Shown piece by piece: positions 47,943-55,984 of a stretch of 64,000 nt of DNA (the stretch's first letter is position 1; each line of letters begins with the position of its first letter). This stretch comes from Corynebacterium sp. ACRQK. Lineage in GTDB: Bacteria; Actinomycetota; Actinomycetes; Mycobacteriales; Mycobacteriaceae. The DNA is taken from the NCBI RefSeq assembly GCF_022345965.1, contig NZ_JAKRMU010000004.1:124001-188000 (forward strand), given 5' to 3'. Under the pieces are notes generated by a model. The model saw only the letters and a program-made list of their open reading frames with translations, did not search any database and was not told the origin of the DNA. Made by a program: the position numbers and the translations under genes.

Positions 47943-48910
47943 TGGCTAGTATCCGCAGGCAGGTTGCCGTATCCCAGTCCCTTTCGCTCTACACTCCGGG
48001 GCGTGTGCCGTTCTCCGTGGAGTTCATGCCGCCGCGCGACGATGCGGCCGAAGAGCGCCTGTGGAACGCAGCCGAGGCATTCCACGACCTCGGCGTGAGC
48101 TTCGCCTCGGTGACTTACGGAGCTGGCGGCAGCACGCGCGAACGCACCCTGCGTGTCGCCGAACGCCTGGGCACGAAGCCGCTAACAACCCTGGTGCACA
48201 TGACCCTGGTGCAGCACACTAAGGAAGAGCTGCAAGACATGCTGCGCACCTATGCCTCGCTGGGGCTGACGAACCTGCTGGCGCTGCGCGGCGACCCGCC
48301 GGGGGATCCGAACGCCGAATGGGTGCCCACCCCCGGTGGCTTGAACTACGCCAGCGAGCTGATCGAAATGATCCGCGACATGCCCGAATGCGCCGACTTC
48401 GACATCGGCATCGCCAGCTTTCCCGAAGGTCATTACCGCACGGGCTCTTTGGAGCAGGACACGGAATACACCCTGGCCAAGCTGCGCGCCGGGGCGCAGT
48501 ACTCGATTACGCAGATGTTCTTCGACGTGGATCACTACCTGCGCCTGCGCGATCGCCTGGCGAAGGCGGATCCGGAGCACGGCCAGAAGCCGATCATCCC
48601 GGGGCTGATGCCGATTACCTCGCTGCGGAGCGTGCACCGTCAGATGGAGCTGGCCGGAGCCGCGCTGCCGCCGAAGTTGGAGAAGCGTCTGCTGGATGCC
48701 GCAGCCGGAGACGAGGTGGCCAACCGCGATGCCATCCGCGAGGTCGGCATTGAGGTAACAACCGAGATGGCCGAACGCCTCATCGCCGAGGGGGTTCCGG
48801 ACCTGCACTTCATGACGATGAACAACGTGCGCGCCACCCAGGAGGTCCTGCATAACCTAGGCATGGCTCCGGCATGGGGGCCGGGGTTGGGGCACGACAT
48901 GGTGCGTTAG
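47942..48910 (+). CDS. metF: 5,10-methylenetetrahydrofolate reductase
   Basis: 322 residues, FAD-dependent TIM barrel making 5-methyl-tetrahydrofolate for methionine synthesis. Motifs: FSVEFMPPRDDAAEERLW with the catalytic Glu, SVTYGAGGSTRERT, LTNLLALRGDPPGD, IGIASFPEGHY and ITQMFFDVDHYLRLRDR, IIPGLMPI. Start taken at the ATG at 47942, directly behind its promoter. Repression by McbR in methionine excess is likely from the operator. Confidence 0.96.
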   Translation: MASIRRQVAVSQSLSLYTPGRVPFSVEFMPPRDDAAEERLWNAAEAFHDLGVSFASVTYGAGGSTRERTLRVAERLGTKPLTTLVHMTLVQHTKEELQDMLRTYASLGLTNLLALRGDPPGDPNAEWVPTPGGLNYASELIEMIRDMPECADFDIGIASFPEGHYRTGSLEQDTEYTLAKLRAGAQYSITQMFFDVDHYLRLRDRLAKADPEHGQKPIIPGLMPITSLRSVHRQMELAGAALPPKLEKRLLDAAAGDEVANRDAIREVGIEVTTEMAERLIAEGVPDLHFMTMNNVRATQEVLHNLGMAPAWGPGLGHDMVR

Positions 48911-48927
48911 CTGCCAGGATTGGTGTG

Positions 48928-49560
48928 TTAGCTGCGCGTGCGCTGCAGGATCCCGAACGGCCGGGGGTCCGCCGGGAACTTAAAATTCCGCAGCACATCC
49001 GTAAACCCGGCCTTGCGGTACAGCTGCCAGGCCGCGTTAGCCTCGCCTTCCACCTCGGGCGTGGAAAGCATCACTGTGTTCTGAGGTGTTCGCTCTAGCA
49101 GGTCGTTCAGGATTGTGGTGCCGACGCCCTCACCCTGCGCCGGTGGGAGCACATGTATTTCGGAGAGTTCGGCGTAGGCATGCAGTATCCGGCTGGCTTC
49201 CGCGCGGCAGTGTCCGTTAAGTACAAGGCCGCGGGCTACTTGGCGATACCACCAGGTGTTGGGGGAGCCGCGGAAGGTAAAGCCGATGCCTACGCAACGT
49301 TGGCGGGGGTTGCCCGGATCCGGCTGTTCCTCCGCGCGGTGGAGCAGAGCTATGCTGCACGTGAAGTCGGGCTGGGAACCGTTGTAGAACCATAGGGACT
49401 TGCGCTGCGAGTGCGTCTCGTTCGGATAGTCCATGGCTGCCAGGTGAATATCGATGAGCTCGTCGAGCCGGGTGATGAAGTGGCGATTAGTGGCGGGAAC
49501 CACGGACACGCGGAGAGGGGAATTGGTGGCGGGAACTGTATGGGGCGTGTCCTGGGGCAT
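48928..49560 (-). CDS. GNAT-family acetyltransferase
   Basis: About 210 residues from the ATG at 49560 (MPQDTPHTV); the frame extends to 49611. The C-terminal half is a GNAT fold: EIHVLPPAQGEGVGTTILNDL holds the acetyl-CoA loop (Q-G-x-G-x-G/T form), and NAAWQLYRKAGFTDVLRNF the last helix-strand. The N-terminal half (IDIHLAAMDYPNETHSQRK, GIGFTFRGSPNTWWYRQVA) is particular to an actinobacterial group that lies beside metF and a DUF3040 gene (Rv2170-like, from memory). The mycobacterial relative acetylates a protein lysine and small acids; the target here is unknown. Confidence 0.85.
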   Translation of the reverse strand: MPQDTPHTVPATNSPLRVSVVPATNRHFITRLDELIDIHLAAMDYPNETHSQRKSLWFYNGSQPDFTCSIALLHRAEEQPDPGNPRQRCVGIGFTFRGSPNTWWYRQVARGLVLNGHCRAEASRILHAYAELSEIHVLPPAQGEGVGTTILNDLLERTPQNTVMLSTPEVEGEANAAWQLYRKAGFTDVLRNFKFPADPRPFGILQRTRS

Positions 49561-49748
49561 GGGTTCAATAGTGCCACCGCCAGGGGATGTGATGGAGAAG
49601 GAATGCCACAAAAAATAATATATCGAACAAGGGTTCTATTTAGTATCGTGGTCTTGATGAGATGTCTGAGGTGCTTCCTAGAGTGAGGACTAATAGTCAA
49701 GGCAATAAGTCTCAGGCGATAGGTCTCAAAGGAAGAGGGGACGAGATT
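49561..49748. other. Divergent intergenic region
   Basis: 188 bases between the GNAT and HEPN-like genes, AT-rich in the middle. AAGGAAGAGG ahead of 49749 is the ribosome site of the next gene. No clear operator. Confidence 0.4.
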
Positions 49749-50171
49749 ATGTCGGCACAACCACAGCAACTGAGGGCGCATACCCGTTACAGTCGTAGCC
49801 GCGGGGCGCGGGGGTTCCTGGACGAGGCAGAGCGCCAGTTGGAATTGTCTCGGTCCGAGCTGCGTGAGCCCGAGGCAATCGTCTTTGCCTACCGAGCTGC
49901 CCTGCGGGCGGCGGGTGCGTTGATTGAATGGGAGATGGCAACCCGAAAGCGCCGCCCCTCCGGGAGCGCGTGGGCCAAGCTGCGAGTTTTGCGCCCCGAC
50001 TTGGAAGAGTGGGCAGAGACTTTTGAAGTACACGCACGGGCAGCAAGCAGGGCGGGGCTGGGGCTCAACCGGGGGCTGCCTGAGAATGCGCGCGGCACGA
50101 TCTATCGCGATGCCTGCGAACTAGTGGATCTTGCCCGCGGGGCGGTGAATTACCTGCCGGAGGTTGCTTAG
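49749..50171 (+). CDS. SAV_6107-family HEPN-like protein
   Basis: 140 residues from the ATG at 49749 (MSAQPQQLRA) behind AAGGAAGAGG. Almost all helical: ARGFLDEAERQLELSRSELREPEAIVFAYRAALRAAGALIEWE, then WAKLRVLRPDLEEWAETFEVHARAASRAGLG, ending RDACELVDLARGAVNYLPEVA. This matches the SAV_6107 HEPN-like family next to dcw clusters in actinobacteria. HEPN proteins can be RNases, but no RX4-6H active motif is visible, so it may be a non-catalytic binding protein. Role unknown. Confidence 0.8.
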   Translation: MSAQPQQLRAHTRYSRSRGARGFLDEAERQLELSRSELREPEAIVFAYRAALRAAGALIEWEMATRKRRPSGSAWAKLRVLRPDLEEWAETFEVHARAASRAGLGLNRGLPENARGTIYRDACELVDLARGAVNYLPEVA

Positions 50172-50312
50172 GAAAGAATGCGGGCGTTGTTTGAAAATCG
50201 CAGGTTGATGTAGGGTGGGTGAGTGAGAAGTGGGCGGAGCTCGCCCGGGCTGGAAACTTTCTTCGCGCCTTAAGCGTTAGGAAAGGTAGCCGCAAATAAT
50301 TGGGAGGTCGCG
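50172..50312. other. Intergenic region before DUF3040 gene
   Basis: 141 bases. No gene or clear terminator; holds the promoter of the DUF3040 gene. Confidence 0.4.
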
Positions 50313-50723
50313 ATGGCTCTATCGGAGCAAGAGCAGAGGATGCTCGCGGAGATCGAACGGGCGTTGATCGCCGAGGATCCACGCTTGGCCAAGCGGGCTT
50401 CCAATAGCGGCGAGCAGACGGTTAACTTCAATATCCGCTCAATTGCGCTCATTGTCCTGGGGCTTGCCGTAATGGTTGGCGGCATAGCTGCAGCCCAGCT
50501 ATCGCTGTGGTTCGTGGCGCTGAGTGTGTTCGGATTCCTGATCATGTTCGGCGGTGGCCTTCTGGCGTTCCAGTCCAATGATGATCCGGAGACCGCAGCA
50601 ATCAAGCGCTCCAAGTCTTCCAAGGGCGGCAAGCTCCGCGCTACGAAGGGAGCCGGTTCGGGTCACTCCGGTGGTATCGGTGACAAGATGGAAGATAGCT
50701 TCCGTCGCCGCTTCGAGCGCTAG
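50313..50723 (+). CDS. DUF3040 membrane protein
   Basis: 136 residues. N-terminal MALSEQEQRMLAEIERALIAEDPRLAKR is the DUF3040 signature, followed by two membrane helices (SIALIVLGLAVMVGGIAAA and LWFVALSVFGFLIMFGGGLLAF) and a basic Gly/Ser-rich tail ending EDSFRRRFER. Found just upstream of mraZ in many actinobacteria (Rv2169c-like, from memory). Function unknown. A strong palindromic terminator follows. Confidence 0.92.
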   Translation: MALSEQEQRMLAEIERALIAEDPRLAKRASNSGEQTVNFNIRSIALIVLGLAVMVGGIAAAQLSLWFVALSVFGFLIMFGGGLLAFQSNDDPETAAIKRSKSSKGGKLRATKGAGSGHSGGIGDKMEDSFRRRFER

Positions 50724-50756
50724 ATCAAAAACACACAAGCTAGATCGAGCTTTAGA

Positions 50757-50798
50757 AACCACCGTCCTCCATGCATGGAGGACGGTGGTTTTGTCGTC
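50757..50798 (+). terminator. Palindromic terminator after the DUF3040 gene
   Basis: A perfect palindrome, AACCACCGTCCTCCATGC and its complement centred on ATGCAT (50757-50790), preceded by A and followed by TTGTCGTCTC. It can work in both directions. Confidence 0.85.
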
Positions 50799-51107
50799 TC
50801 TAGCCGAAGCTAGCGGCGAGGTATGGGTTCCCCACTTCGCCCCACCCCAACCCCATTTTCCTCCTCTGGTGCTGCGGAAGGTTGTACCAAAGCGTCGGTG
50901 GCGGGGTGGATATCGGGTGTCTACCTGCGCAAACATCTCAGCTAGCTGAGAGTAAGGGGTGGGGGAACGGTGGCGTCATAAAGAAAGAAGGGCGACCAGG
51001 GGTACGCGAAACGGCGAGGGGGCAAGGGGGTAAAGTGCAGCTTGAGCGTTGTTGATGTGAAAAATATTGAGAAAAGGTACATAAAAACACCTCGTGTTGT
51101 GGAGTTT
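50799..51107. promoter_or_regulatory. Long upstream region of mraZ with further GTGGG-type arrays
   Basis: No gene. On the minus strand TGGGG, GTGGG and GTGGG recur at exact 10-base spacing (50831-50835, 50841-50845, 50851-50855). On the plus strand GAGGG and GGGGG lie 10 bases apart at 51016-51030. These resemble the MraZ operator next to mraZ. A minus-strand TGACGCC motif copy lies at 50972-50978. Confidence 0.5.
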
Positions 51108-51132
51108 GTGGGGGAGAGTGGGGTAAAGTGGG
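51108..51132 (+). promoter_or_regulatory. MraZ operator: three GTGGG boxes at 10-bp spacing
   Basis: GTGGG at 51108, 51118 and 51128, each followed by a 5-base spacer, matching the TGGG-N5 direct repeats to which MraZ binds in other bacteria. About 135 bases upstream of the mraZ start, probably overlapping or just before the dcw promoter. Confidence 0.85.
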
Positions 51133-51268
51133 GCTCGTTGGAACAAAGCTGTGCCAACAACTCCAAACTTCATAGCGAAACTACTGGTCAGGGCGACAAA
51201 GCGCCCACCACCTACGACACATACGGCGATAGAAAACAAGAGATCTTCCAACGGAAAGGGGCCGATGC

Positions 51269-51700
51269 ATGTTTTTCGGCACCTTTACGCCGAAGCTGGA
51301 CGACAAGGGTCGGCTGACCCTGCCGGCAAAGTTTCGGGAAGGGCTCGGTGAAGGCCTGATGGTCGTGAAGGGACAGGATCGCAGTCTGGCTGTCTACCCC
51401 AAGGCAGATTTTCTGGTGCGGGCGAAGAAGGTGGCTGAAGCCTCGCGCACAAACCCGAAAGCTCGCGCCTTTGTGCGCAACCTGGCGGCCAGCGCCGACG
51501 AGCAAAGTCTCGATTCGCAGGGGCGCATCTCGGTCTCGGCGATGCACCGGGACTACGCGGGACTGTCGAAGGAATGCGTGGTTATCGGCAACGTCGACTT
51601 CATTGAGATCTGGGACGCCGAAAGCTGGGCCGAGTACAGCGCGGAGCACGAAGAGGATTTCTCGGATGGTGACGATGAAGTGTTGGCGACCTTCCTGTAG
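51269..51700 (+). CDS. mraZ: Transcriptional regulator MraZ
   Basis: 143 residues: two AbrB-like swapped-hairpin repeats, [23 protein letters not shown] and [23 protein letters not shown], each with the DxKGR/DxQGR DNA-contact motif. MraZ forms ring oligomers and usually represses its own dcw operon through TGGG direct repeats, which are present upstream. An acidic C-terminal tail ([12 protein letters not shown]) is added. Ribosome site AAAGGGG upstream of the ATG. Confidence 0.97.
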   Translation: MFFGTFTPKLDDKGRLTLPAKFREGLGEGLMVVKGQDRSLAVYPKADFLVRAKKVAEASRTNPKARAFVRNLAASADEQSLDSQGRISVSAMHRDYAGLSKECVVIGNVDFIEIWDAESWAEYSAEHEEDFSDGDDEVLATFL

Positions 51701-51729
51701 GTCCCGTAGGCCTTAGCACCTGACCAGGT

Positions 51730-51759
51730 AAGACAAATTCACCAGATAGGACAAATTCA
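51730..51759. repeat. 18-bp-spaced direct repeat between mraZ and rsmH
   Basis: TAAGACAAATTCA (51729-51741) and TAGGACAAATTCA (51747-51759) recur 18 bases apart, just before the large hairpin. Confidence 0.7.
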
Positions 51760-51769
51760 TAGTGAAAAC

Positions 51770-51880
51770 GGAGTGTGCGCAGGCCCTTACCTGCGTGGAC
51801 GACGCGGAATCTTGACGTACTTCCCCAATGTCAAGCCCACACCCACGCAGGTGAGGCCCTGTACGCACTCCTTTAGCTTT
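51770..51880 (+). ncRNA. Nested hairpin RNA element upstream of rsmH (mraW-motif candidate)
   Basis: Arms 51770-51798 and 51843-51871 are inverted repeats (24 of 29 positions complementary). Inside, CTTGAC (51811-51816) pairs with GTCAAG (51830-51835). The outer stem is followed by TTTAGCTTTT. The arrangement suggests a structured leader or attenuator. Actinobacteria carry a described mraW RNA motif at this very place; I cannot test the match without its covariance model. A further small hairpin CACATA-AGTATC-TATGTG lies at 51886-51903. Confidence 0.6.
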
Positions 51881-51992
51881 TGAGTCACATAAGTATCTAT
51901 GTGGCACATGAACTAAATGGAGTCCCAGATAAGGGATCTAAAGCAGGTTCGAAGAAACCCAGGAAACGCAGTGAGGAAAGGAGGGAACATCG

Positions 51993-53045
51993 ATGAACGA
52001 AGAGCGCGGTGCCGAGCAGCGTGAAGAGCACGGCCACACCCCAGTCATGCGCGACCGCATGGTCGAACTCGTGGGGCTGGGCGTGGACAGCGAAAATGCG
52101 CCGGCTAACCCTGTTATCGTCGATGGCACCCTCGGCGCAGGTGGCCACAGCGAGGCCTTTTTGGATGCCTTTCCCCACGCAACCGTCGTCGGCCTAGATC
52201 GTGACCCCAACGCGCTGGCGGAGGCCAATGAGCGCCTGGCGCGTTTCGGGGACCGCTTTGTTTCCTACCAGACTCGCTTCGACGGAATAACCGAAGCGCT
52301 GGAAGATCTGATGGAGGAGGGCAAGCTCCCGACCAGCGTGCGAGAACTTGGCATTTCCGGGTTCCTGTTTGACCTCGGGGTGTCCTCCATGCAGCTGGAC
52401 CAACCGGAACGCGGCTTCGCCTACGCGGTAGATGCGCCGCTGGATATGCGCATGGATCCCAGCAGCCCGCTGACCGCCGCCGACATTCTCAATACCTACA
52501 GCCACGGCGAGATCGCGCGGATTCTGAAGACCTATGGCGACGAGCGTTTCGCCGGCAAGATCGCCTCCGCTGTCGTCCGCGAGCGCGAGAAGCAGCCCTT
52601 CGAGAACTCCGCACGGCTGGTGGAACTGCTGTACGCAACCATCCCGGCGGCATCGCGCCGCACCGGCGGACACCCGGCGAAGCGAACATTCCAGGCGCTG
52701 CGTGTCGAAGTGAACGCGGAGCTCGAGGCGTTGGAGAACCTGATCCCGGAGATCTCCCGCTGGCTGCATGTCGGTGCAGTGGGTGTGTTCATGAGCTACC
52801 AGTCGCTGGAAGACAAGATCGTCAAGAAGGCATTGGTGCGGCTCAGCACCTCGAAGACCCCGCCGAGGCTGCCGATGGAGCTGCCTGGAATGGAAGCCGA
52901 GTTCGAGCTCAAAACCCGTGGGGCAGAGAAGGCCAGCGAGGCGGAGATCGAACAGAACTCCCGAGCCGCCCCCGTGAGGGTGAGGGCCTACAGCAGGGTC
53001 AGCGACAGAGGGAAAACAACATTTCCGCTGGACACGCCCAGTTAG
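51993..53045 (+). CDS. rsmH: 16S rRNA (cytosine-1402-N4)-methyltransferase
   Basis: 350 residues (formerly mraW). [15 protein letters not shown] site [50 protein letters not shown], and [16 protein letters not shown] with [11 protein letters not shown] are all family motifs. It methylates C1402 at the ribosomal P site. Start ATG at 51993 behind GAGGAAAGGAGGG. The C-terminus has an added basic tail. Second gene of the dcw cluster, but separated from mraZ by 292 bases with a structured element. Confidence 0.97.
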   Translation: MNEERGAEQREEHGHTPVMRDRMVELVGLGVDSENAPANPVIVDGTLGAGGHSEAFLDAFPHATVVGLDRDPNALAEANERLARFGDRFVSYQTRFDGITEALEDLMEEGKLPTSVRELGISGFLFDLGVSSMQLDQPERGFAYAVDAPLDMRMDPSSPLTAADILNTYSHGEIARILKTYGDERFAGKIASAVVREREKQPFENSARLVELLYATIPAASRRTGGHPAKRTFQALRVEVNAELEALENLIPEISRWLHVGAVGVFMSYQSLEDKIVKKALVRLSTSKTPPRLPMELPGMEAEFELKTRGAEKASEAEIEQNSRAAPVRVRAYSRVSDRGKTTFPLDTPS

Positions 53046-53113
53046 CTAGACAAAACACCCAAGCACTACTGATAGAAACAAACCCGAACCTCCGAAACTT
53101 CGGAAGGAATCAC

Positions 53114-53983
53114 ATGACAGCACCAGGCACCATCCGCACCCGAGGCCAGCGCACCGACCGCGACCGCACCACCGTAGCCGGTCGCGGTGTTGCCGACCGC
53201 TCACGCGTCAAAGCCCGCCCGGCGCGCTCTAGTCAGCGCACCGCCGAGCCGACCCGCCGCGGAAGTGACTGGGATGTCCGCCGCACCAGCAACCTGGGGC
53301 GTAGCACTCGCCGCTTCGGTGGCAGTCGGACGGGGTCGCGCCAGCAGGTCTCGGTTCGCGGGCGGCGCATCATTGCCCTGGAGCGCGGTAACCCGAAGCT
53401 CACCCGCCGCATCGTGCTGGCGGTTACTGTCTTTATCCTCGGTGTGGTGTCTGTCATGGCGCTGTCCGCCGCGACAACCAAGCAGTCCTTCCAGATCGCC
53501 GATGCGCGGTCGCGCAGCATCACTTTGGAAAACGAGATCGAAAGCCTGAACCGCGACGTCGCCAACGCGAAGTCCTCCGCCAACATTGCTAAGGAAGCCA
53601 GCGAGATGGGAATGGTTACCCCGAAGCAGCCTGGCATTTTGGAGGATCGCGACGGCAAGATTAAGGAAACCCGCCCGGCTAACGCTGAAGATGGCAAGGA
53701 AGTCGTCGACGTGAACGGCAATGCCAAGCGTCGCGGTGCTACCAGTGATCCGGACAAGACCGACCGAGTCGAAGGATTGCACCCGAACAACCCGATCGTC
53801 GCGGGTGATCGCGCTCCGGATGTAAACGCCAGTGGCCCCGACAACAACCCGCAGGGCAACGGGGGTCTGCCGTACTCCGGCGGCCCGGCAGGCCAGGCCC
53901 CTGCGCCCGCCCCGGCTCCAGCTCCGGCACCTGCCCCCGCTCCAGCACCCGCGGCGGAGGTTCCGGCTCCGGCGCCCCGCTAG
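53114..53983 (+). CDS. ftsL: Cell division protein FtsL-like
   Basis: 289 residues, much longer than enterobacterial FtsL. An Arg-rich cytosolic N-terminus of about 99 residues precedes one membrane helix (about 100-120, IVLAVTVFILGVVSVMAL) and a short coiled coil outside (DARSRSITLENEIESLNRDVANAKSS, heptad pattern), then a flexible part with an Ala-Pro repeat and a C-terminus of alternating PAPA. It should bridge FtsB/FtsQ and FtsW-FtsI at the septum. The call rests on position between rsmH and ftsI plus topology, since sequence conservation is low. Confidence 0.85.
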   Translation: MTAPGTIRTRGQRTDRDRTTVAGRGVADRSRVKARPARSSQRTAEPTRRGSDWDVRRTSNLGRSTRRFGGSRTGSRQQVSVRGRRIIALERGNPKLTRRIVLAVTVFILGVVSVMALSAATTKQSFQIADARSRSITLENEIESLNRDVANAKSSANIAKEASEMGMVTPKQPGILEDRDGKIKETRPANAEDGKEVVDVNGNAKRRGATSDPDKTDRVEGLHPNNPIVAGDRAPDVNASGPDNNPQGNGGLPYSGGPAGQAPAPAPAPAPAPAPAPAPAAEVPAPAPR

Positions 53984-54016
53984 ATCACCGGACAGCGAAC
54001 CGAAAACTTCAGACAC

Positions 54017-54042
54017 GCCGGGTCCAACCCCGGCTTGTTTTC
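54017..54042 (+). terminator. Hairpin with T-run between ftsL and ftsI
   Basis: GCCGGG-TCCAAC-CCCGGC followed by TTGTTTTC, 34 bases after the ftsL stop. It resembles a weak intrinsic terminator or attenuator inside the dcw operon. Confidence 0.6.
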
Positions 54043-54091
54043 GTATTTGCGGGGACAATAACCAAGAGTGAATAGAAAGGAGGGCAACCAC

Positions 54092-55984
54092 GTGTCCACA
54101 CCCAACGACCGCCGCCCCCCGCGGACGGTTGACTCTAACTCGTGGTTGATCCTGGATACCTCCTTCGCGCGTTTTAGCAAGCGAGTTCGTCTAGTATTCC
54201 TAGTCATCTTCCTGACGGTTCTCGCCCTGATGCTGCGCCTGGTTTGGGTGCAGCTGGTCGCCAGCCCGTCGCTTTCTACCCAAGCGCAGCTGCAGCGTGC
54301 CTCAGTGATTACCGAACCGGCTCTGCGCGGCGGCATTACGGATCGCAATGGCCAGATTTTGGCCTACACCATGGACGCACGCAGCCTCTCTGTACATCCG
54401 AAAAAGCTCGAGGGGTTCATGCAGGAGCGTCATGAACTAGACCCCGAAGGCGTACCCGAGCCCAAACAGCGCCTCGAAGACATCGCCAAGCGCCTTCCCG
54501 AGATGATCAATAAAGAAGGCGACGATATCGACGAAGATGATATCCGCGACAAGCTGACCAGCGATAGGGATTACGAGGTGCTGGTGCGCAACGTCGACCC
54601 GGACGTTGCCGAGAAGGTTGCCGAGGAGTTCCCCGAGATCACTGCCGAGCGCCAAGATCTGCGCCAATACCCCAACGGTGCGGTGGCGCAGAACATGATC
54701 GGAAAGATCAGTACCGACAACCAGGGGCAGTTCGGCCTGGAGCTGTCGCAGGATGCCCGCCTGCAGGGCATTAACGGTTCCCGCACCGTGGACATTGCCG
54801 GCGATGGCTACCTGATCCCTGGCTCCACCCGCGACGTGCACCCAGCCGTCGACGGTGACTCCTACGAACTGACCATCGACCTAGATGCGCAGACTTATGT
54901 GCAGCAGGCATTGCAACAGGCGCGGGAGAAGTCGGGCGCCAAGTCCACCTCGGCCGTCGTACTGGATTCGAAGACCGGCGAGATCATCGCCATGGGCTCT
55001 AGCGATTCCATCGACCCGAATGGGGACATTGAAAAGCAGCTGAAGCGCAAGAAGGTCTTCGGCGACCGCGCCACTGCCGATTCCTTCGAGCCGGGCTCTG
55101 TGGCCAAGATCATGACCGCCGCCGCAGCCATTCAAGAGGGCAAGACCACCCCGGATGAGGTGCTCAAGGTTCCCGGCAGCATCGACATGTCCGGCGTGAC
55201 CGTGAAGGACGCGTGGGATCACGGCGAGGTCCCGTACACCACCACCGGCATCTTCGGTAAGTCCTCGAACGTCGGCACCCTGATGCTCGCCGAGCGTGTG
55301 GGCGAGGACAAGATGTACGACTACTTCCGCAAGTTCGGTGTGGGCCAGACTGCGGGCGTGGGGTTGCCGTACGAAGTTGCCGGCTACATGCCGGAGCTGA
55401 ACCAGTGGTCCGGCGGTACCTTCGCCAACCTGCCTATCGGCCAGGGTATGTCCATGAGCCTGCTGCAGATGACCAGTATCTACCAGGCACTGGCCAACGA
55501 TGGCGTGCGTGTGGAGCCCCGGCTTATCAATAAGATCAAATCTTCCGACGGTGCAGAGCTGGCTTCCGACCCGGCGAAGGAGACTCGCGTGGTCTCCCCG
55601 GAGACCGCCCGCACGACCGTAGACATGTTCCGTGCGGTGACGCAGAAGGACGAAACCGGTGTGCAGCAGGGCTCTGGTGCGCCGGCCGCCATCGACGGCT
55701 ACCAGGTTTCCGGCAAGACGGGCACGGCCCAGCAAGTCGATCCGGATACTGGTGCCTATTCGAACTCCAAGTACTGGATCAACTTCGCCGGTATCGCACC
55801 CGCGGATAAGCCCCGTTTCGTGGTGGGCATCATGCTGGACGACCCCGAGCGTGGCACCGACGGGGGCGCGGGTGGCAGTGCGGCGCCCCTTTTCCACGAC
55901 ATCATGGCGTGGATGCTCGACCACTACAACGTGCCGCTGTCCAAGGAAGCAGGACCAAAGCTGATGCTGGAGGCAAAACAATGA
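54092..55984 (+). CDS. ftsI: Septal peptidoglycan transpeptidase (class B PBP)
   Basis: 630 residues from the GTG at 54092, placed 7 bases after the strong AAAGGAGGG; the GTG at 54068 overlaps that site. A short cytosolic tail, one membrane helix (LVFLVIFLTVLALMLRLVWV), a PBP dimer domain, and the transpeptidase with SVAK (active Ser, in SFEPGSVAKIM), SSN and KTGTAQQ. FtsI cross-links septal peptidoglycan with FtsW as glycosyltransferase. No PASTA domain. The stop overlaps the murE start (ATGA). Confidence 0.96.
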   Translation: MSTPNDRRPPRTVDSNSWLILDTSFARFSKRVRLVFLVIFLTVLALMLRLVWVQLVASPSLSTQAQLQRASVITEPALRGGITDRNGQILAYTMDARSLSVHPKKLEGFMQERHELDPEGVPEPKQRLEDIAKRLPEMINKEGDDIDEDDIRDKLTSDRDYEVLVRNVDPDVAEKVAEEFPEITAERQDLRQYPNGAVAQNMIGKISTDNQGQFGLELSQDARLQGINGSRTVDIAGDGYLIPGSTRDVHPAVDGDSYELTIDLDAQTYVQQALQQAREKSGAKSTSAVVLDSKTGEIIAMGSSDSIDPNGDIEKQLKRKKVFGDRATADSFEPGSVAKIMTAAAAIQEGKTTPDEVLKVPGSIDMSGVTVKDAWDHGEVPYTTTGIFGKSSNVGTLMLAERVGEDKMYDYFRKFGVGQTAGVGLPYEVAGYMPELNQWSGGTFANLPIGQGMSMSLLQMTSIYQALANDGVRVEPRLINKIKSSDGAELASDPAKETRVVSPETARTTVDMFRAVTQKDETGVQQGSGAPAAIDGYQVSGKTGTAQQVDPDTGAYSNSKYWINFAGIAPADKPRFVVGIMLDDPERGTDGGAGGSAAPLFHDIMAWMLDHYNVPLSKEAGPKLMLEAKQ

